Below are positions 60,605 to 64,000 of a stretch of 64,000 nucleotides of DNA, piece after piece (positions within the stretch are counted from its first letter, which is position 1; each line of letters starts with the position of its first letter). This DNA comes from Polytrichum commune (lineage: Eukaryota; Streptophyta; Polytrichopsida; Polytrichales; Polytrichaceae). The position numbers were made by a program, and so were the translations under genes. The stretch lies in contig OX485803.1 of the NCBI GenBank assembly GCA_950295325.1, positions 55,197,554 to 55,261,553 of the forward strand, in the 5' to 3' direction. The notes under the pieces were generated by a model. That model saw nothing but the letters and a program-made list of their open reading frames with translations, did no database searches and was not told the DNA's origin.

Positions 60605-60964
60605 GGTAAGTGCGCCAATGACCGCACGATCAATCTTCAAATCCTTGTAAGTACAAATTTACAAGCTTAAATTGTTTCAAATTTTGAAGGATTGTTAATT
60701 GTGAAGTGAGGATTCTCTTACAAAAAAATAAGAATGAAAGATATTTTGATTTGTGAAAGCTATCACAAATTGAATCCAAACATACACAGGTGGATCTCAA
60801 GAGCTTAGTGAGCCCTTCACCGCACAATGTGCGGAACCTGTACATTCACGTTCTCTCCAAAATTCCCTGAACGTTCCCAAAGTTCCCGCGAGAGTTCTCA
60901 GGATTGAAAACTGTGCGGTGGTTGTGCGGTCCGTGGGCCGCGTTCGGTCAATGGTGCACTTACC
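60605..60964. mobile_element. 360-bp MITE-like element
   Basis: The ends form an imperfect inverted repeat: GGTAAGTGCGCCAATGACCG on the left against GGTAAGTGCACCATTGACCG on the right, 18 of 20 matching. The tandem GGTAA units at the left edge obscure any target duplication. The interior contains TGTGCGG words on both sides of a GC-rich core. Confidence 0.65.
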
Positions 60965-63900
60965 CTAGATGGTGTTGAAACCAACACCACACCCAAACCC
61001 ACCACTTTAAAATCTTGCACGATGAATCATGTGGATTATATGAATGTCCACCACCTCGATAGCAAGCACTCACGTTGCTTTTGAGTCATTTACCAATAAG
61101 CCTTTGAACCCTGGTAGCTTTTCCATACGGAATCCAAATACGACATACTTTGGTGGGTTGGAATCCCCTAACAATTGCTATCATGAATCATTTGAAACTT
61201 CATGAAACCCAATAATAATATATATGCTTAGCTCCTAAAGTGACAATTATAGCACCATTTATCTTAGACGTGCCTAATTCAATGAATTAACTTAACTGGA
61301 CACCTATCTATAAACAATATGTGGTTTGGTGTGGCTTCAAGAATGGATACCAAAAAGCATGTGTCTCAAAAAAATTGGACTGTACATTCAAAATACATTT
61401 ACCATTCTAAACTCAATAGCCAACATAATCGGGGCAACCTAAAGGCCCATATAAAAAGCACGAGAACCTTCGCTTTGGTAATGAATAAGACCCATCTACC
61501 TTATCTACTTGATGAAGTACGTAGCAAGGTGTCAAAGTGAAACACACCTTCATATGATCCACTTTGAAGTCACTTCCACCATGATAAGAATAAGAAAAGA
61601 ATGACAAAACTTTTGGAATTGTAGGCATGCAGTGCTTGGGGTTTTCCAATAGGAAGCCTCACGTTAGTTATGTGGTGAGTGGAGGTTTGGGTAACGGGCT
61701 CACATTCATGCCGGTACAAGGTACGGGCGTTATTTTTTCTTTTTCTTTTCTTGTGGTGAGTGGAGAAGAGGCTTCCTTTGGTTTGTAGATGCGGCACTCA
61801 TCCAAGCGGAAGTTTGGCAAGGGATTGGCAATAGATGAGGCATAGGTGCTTTTGGAGCTTGGGACTCAATTTTGGAATTCGAATGATGAGCCACGGGTGC
61901 TTTTGGAGTTTCGCACTCAATTTTGGAATTCTAAATGTGTGAACGTAAATGAATGCGGAGAATCGACCACTAAGGTACAAATATCATAACCTGTTAACCA
62001 CCCTCTAGCTGTGCACTAGACCGCCGTCATACTGGTGAAGTGCCATTTCTAAAACAGATCATGGCTCGGCAGCAACTTCAATGCGTGTACACTTAGTGTA
62101 GCCAATGGGAGTCAAGTGTTAATGTACTCATGAGGTAACTGGTTTAGACGATGTTTTGTATGGAAATGCGGATTACCGTGTTCGGTGTAGGGAGAATCTA
62201 GTGAACGAGTAGGGGTTTGGACAACTTTCCACTTTGAAAAATTGTAGCATTTTTTGCATAGGGCAGAAAAATATGAAACAACTTGCATTCTTCATGAATC
62301 CTTCTCGTCTATCTTGGAAAATTATCTCATGATTGTCAAACCAAATCTTCAATGCGAATCACCTTAATTTCACAGGTTATGGTATTTCTACCTTACTTGC
62401 AGATGACCAAGTTGAGTCAAGTTGAGTTTGGAGAAATAACAGGTTGAAGTTCAAGACTCCAGGGTAGTTACTAATCATTGTAGAAGAATCTATGCAATAT
62501 ACCTCGAGTTTAACAAAGAAAATCCCAAAGGATCACAACATGTAACCGGTTAAACATGCACACAGTAGGATTTGAACTGATTGGGTCCAAAAAAATCCCT
62601 GGACATTGGTTGATGTGGTTGGAAGATGGCCAAAAATTTCAGGGTAAACCTTTTCACAAGGTTTTGGGGTTCAAGCAAATATGGACAAAAGACTCGCTAA
62701 AAAATAACAACGCACATGAGAGTATGTTTTTTGCGTCACTAAGACATGTGTATCGTAAAAATAAAAAATAAAATGTGGAGGTGAAAAACGGAAGAATATG
62801 ACAAAAACCATGATGAAACATACTTCTAGAAGCAATGTGGTCAAATAATCACTCTAGGTGTATAATTTCTTCGAATAAGATATTGTGCCTGCAACTAAAA
62901 AGTGTCTACAACAAGAGGCGTAGTCCATGTTCAAAATTGCCATTTCTATCATAGCGAGAAATGCACGCATCCAATCTCATTATGTTTGTTCATGCATAAC
63001 TTTAGACTTCATAAATCTGGATGGTGGCATATTTTGTAGTATGAATAAGTAACGATTTGTTGGGCATTATTCCTAGGAAGTGCTAGGTTGACTTTTTCTT
63101 ACCATGTCAACACATTTTGTGCCACATAGAATCCCCAACTATAGCATTATTAAGTTGTCCAACTAGACGTTGTGGGGCCCCGTTAAGAATAAGAGTCCCA
63201 AGAATATGTGCACGGTGACTTGAGATTCGACATGGAAGATAAGAACTACCTCTCTTATACCACCTGACAAATGTAAGTATAAGGTAACAAAGGTGATTGC
63301 TCCTATGTGGTGATTACAACCAGTTAGATCCCATAGAGTCAAAGCTTCTCAAATTGCATGTTGCCTCAAGCTCAAATTCCATTGCAAAGCCCAAAATCAT
63401 AGAGATCTAAGGCTATGAAGCAATAAATTATGGGAAAAAGCCCACATTGTGTGCCAACATCAAACCACATTTCACTGAATCAAATTGATCACTGAAATTA
63501 AAGAGATCAAGCAATCAATAGCATAGGATTTACACAAGGTGCAAACCTCAACACTGCATTTTGAATCCTCCAAAAACACACCTTGATGTCAATACACCCA
63601 AACCATGCTCAACACATTGCAGAGAAAAAAAACGCACGAAAGATCGGGGGCATCTACACCCAACTAAGGAATCTGCCTAAGTGAATTGAAATGCAACACC
63701 CAAGGAATCTCATTTCCCTGAAGACATCCCTCAAGACAAATTGTTGCACTTGATACATGTATAAAACTCCAAAATCTTTGCACAATGTTGGAAAAAAATA
63801 ATGGCCGAAGTTGGTGAAGTTCAAAGTTGTAGGATTTTGAATTCCACATCGTGATGGATAATGCCTTTAAGAAGAAATGATTTTAACATTCATTCTTCAA

Positions 63901-64000
63901 GGAATGCAGCCTCCACCCATGAAGAGCAATGACCTTGATGATTATTGTTATTGACCTAGTGGCCATCTACCTACATGCTCTACAAGTGGTTGAAAAATCA
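60965..64000. other. repeat-derived intergenic DNA without a supported gene
   Basis: The part at 61290-61530 belongs to foldback family B (ATTCTAAACTCAATAGCCAACATAAT). The part at 62400-62590 belongs to the dispersed family also seen at 57990 (AGAAATAACAGGTTGAAG, CATGTAACCGGTTAAAC). A 60-bp direct repeat around GGTGCTTTTGGAG..T.G.ACTCAATTTTGGAATTC lies near 61848-61932. The remaining frames are short and unassigned. Confidence 0.45.

Noticed and set aside
1-64000. CRISPR arrays, operons, rRNA or tRNA genes.
   Set aside because: None was seen. The tandem repeats lack regular unique spacers, and no cloverleaf-like sequence was recognised by eye, though a tRNA scan was not possible.

Overview
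The window looks like nuclear DNA of a land plant. It has intron-containing plant gene families (a NIT4-type nitrilase, an ankyrin plus Raf-like kinase, a nodulin-like MFS protein), GT-AG introns, plant-type TTTAGGG repeats, and AT-rich intergenic DNA packed with small DNA transposons. A pogo/Tigger-type transposase and an RNase H-bearing retroelement remnant make a non-seed plant (bryophyte or lycophyte/fern grade) my favoured guess. That guess is an inference and the species is not identified.

Layout. 1-13.3 kb is gene-poor: relics, poly(G) tracts, a 760-bp TIR element with TTTAGGG repeats inside it, nested foldback/hAT-like elements (10.75-11.65 kb) and an 830-bp foldback (12.5-13.4 kb). 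13.4-17.4 kb holds an intact five-exon nitrilase (+). It faces tail to tail an eleven-exon ankyrin-pseudokinase (-, 18.0-22.9 kb) whose kinase core has lost the usual Lys, HRD and DFG residues. 22.3-25 kb is a local array of a MITE-like unit, followed by a GC-rich pocket with possible divergent first exons. 30.1-35.6 kb is a complete 5.5-kb DNA transposon with TA target sites and matching terminal inverted repeats. Its single seven-exon gene joins a pogo/Tigger DDE transposase to a ULP1-like (C48) cysteine protease domain and a lysine-rich tail. 36.9-37.5 kb is a TA foldback MITE with a Harbinger-type MITE nested in it. 37.9-41.8 kb is a 3.9-kb hAT-like element with an 8-bp target duplication; it contains a 1.2-kb foldback and a decayed RNase H gene. 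46.9-47.4 kb is an intronless TMEM208 homologue (+). 51.4-55.5 kb is a four-exon nodulin-like MFS transporter (-). 58.6-58.9 kb holds a hAT transposase C-terminal remnant. The rest is AT-rich and repeat-derived.

The host genes share no operon-like logic and are independent housekeeping-type loci. Two features run across the window. First, gene introns and flanks repeatedly carry local tandem duplications of about 180-245 bp; in two nitrilase introns the repeated unit includes the 5' splice site. Second, small TIR elements are numerous, often nested, and often have readable target duplications. All exon models were built by hand: each junction is GT-AG and each phase adds up to one open frame, but no transcript evidence was available.
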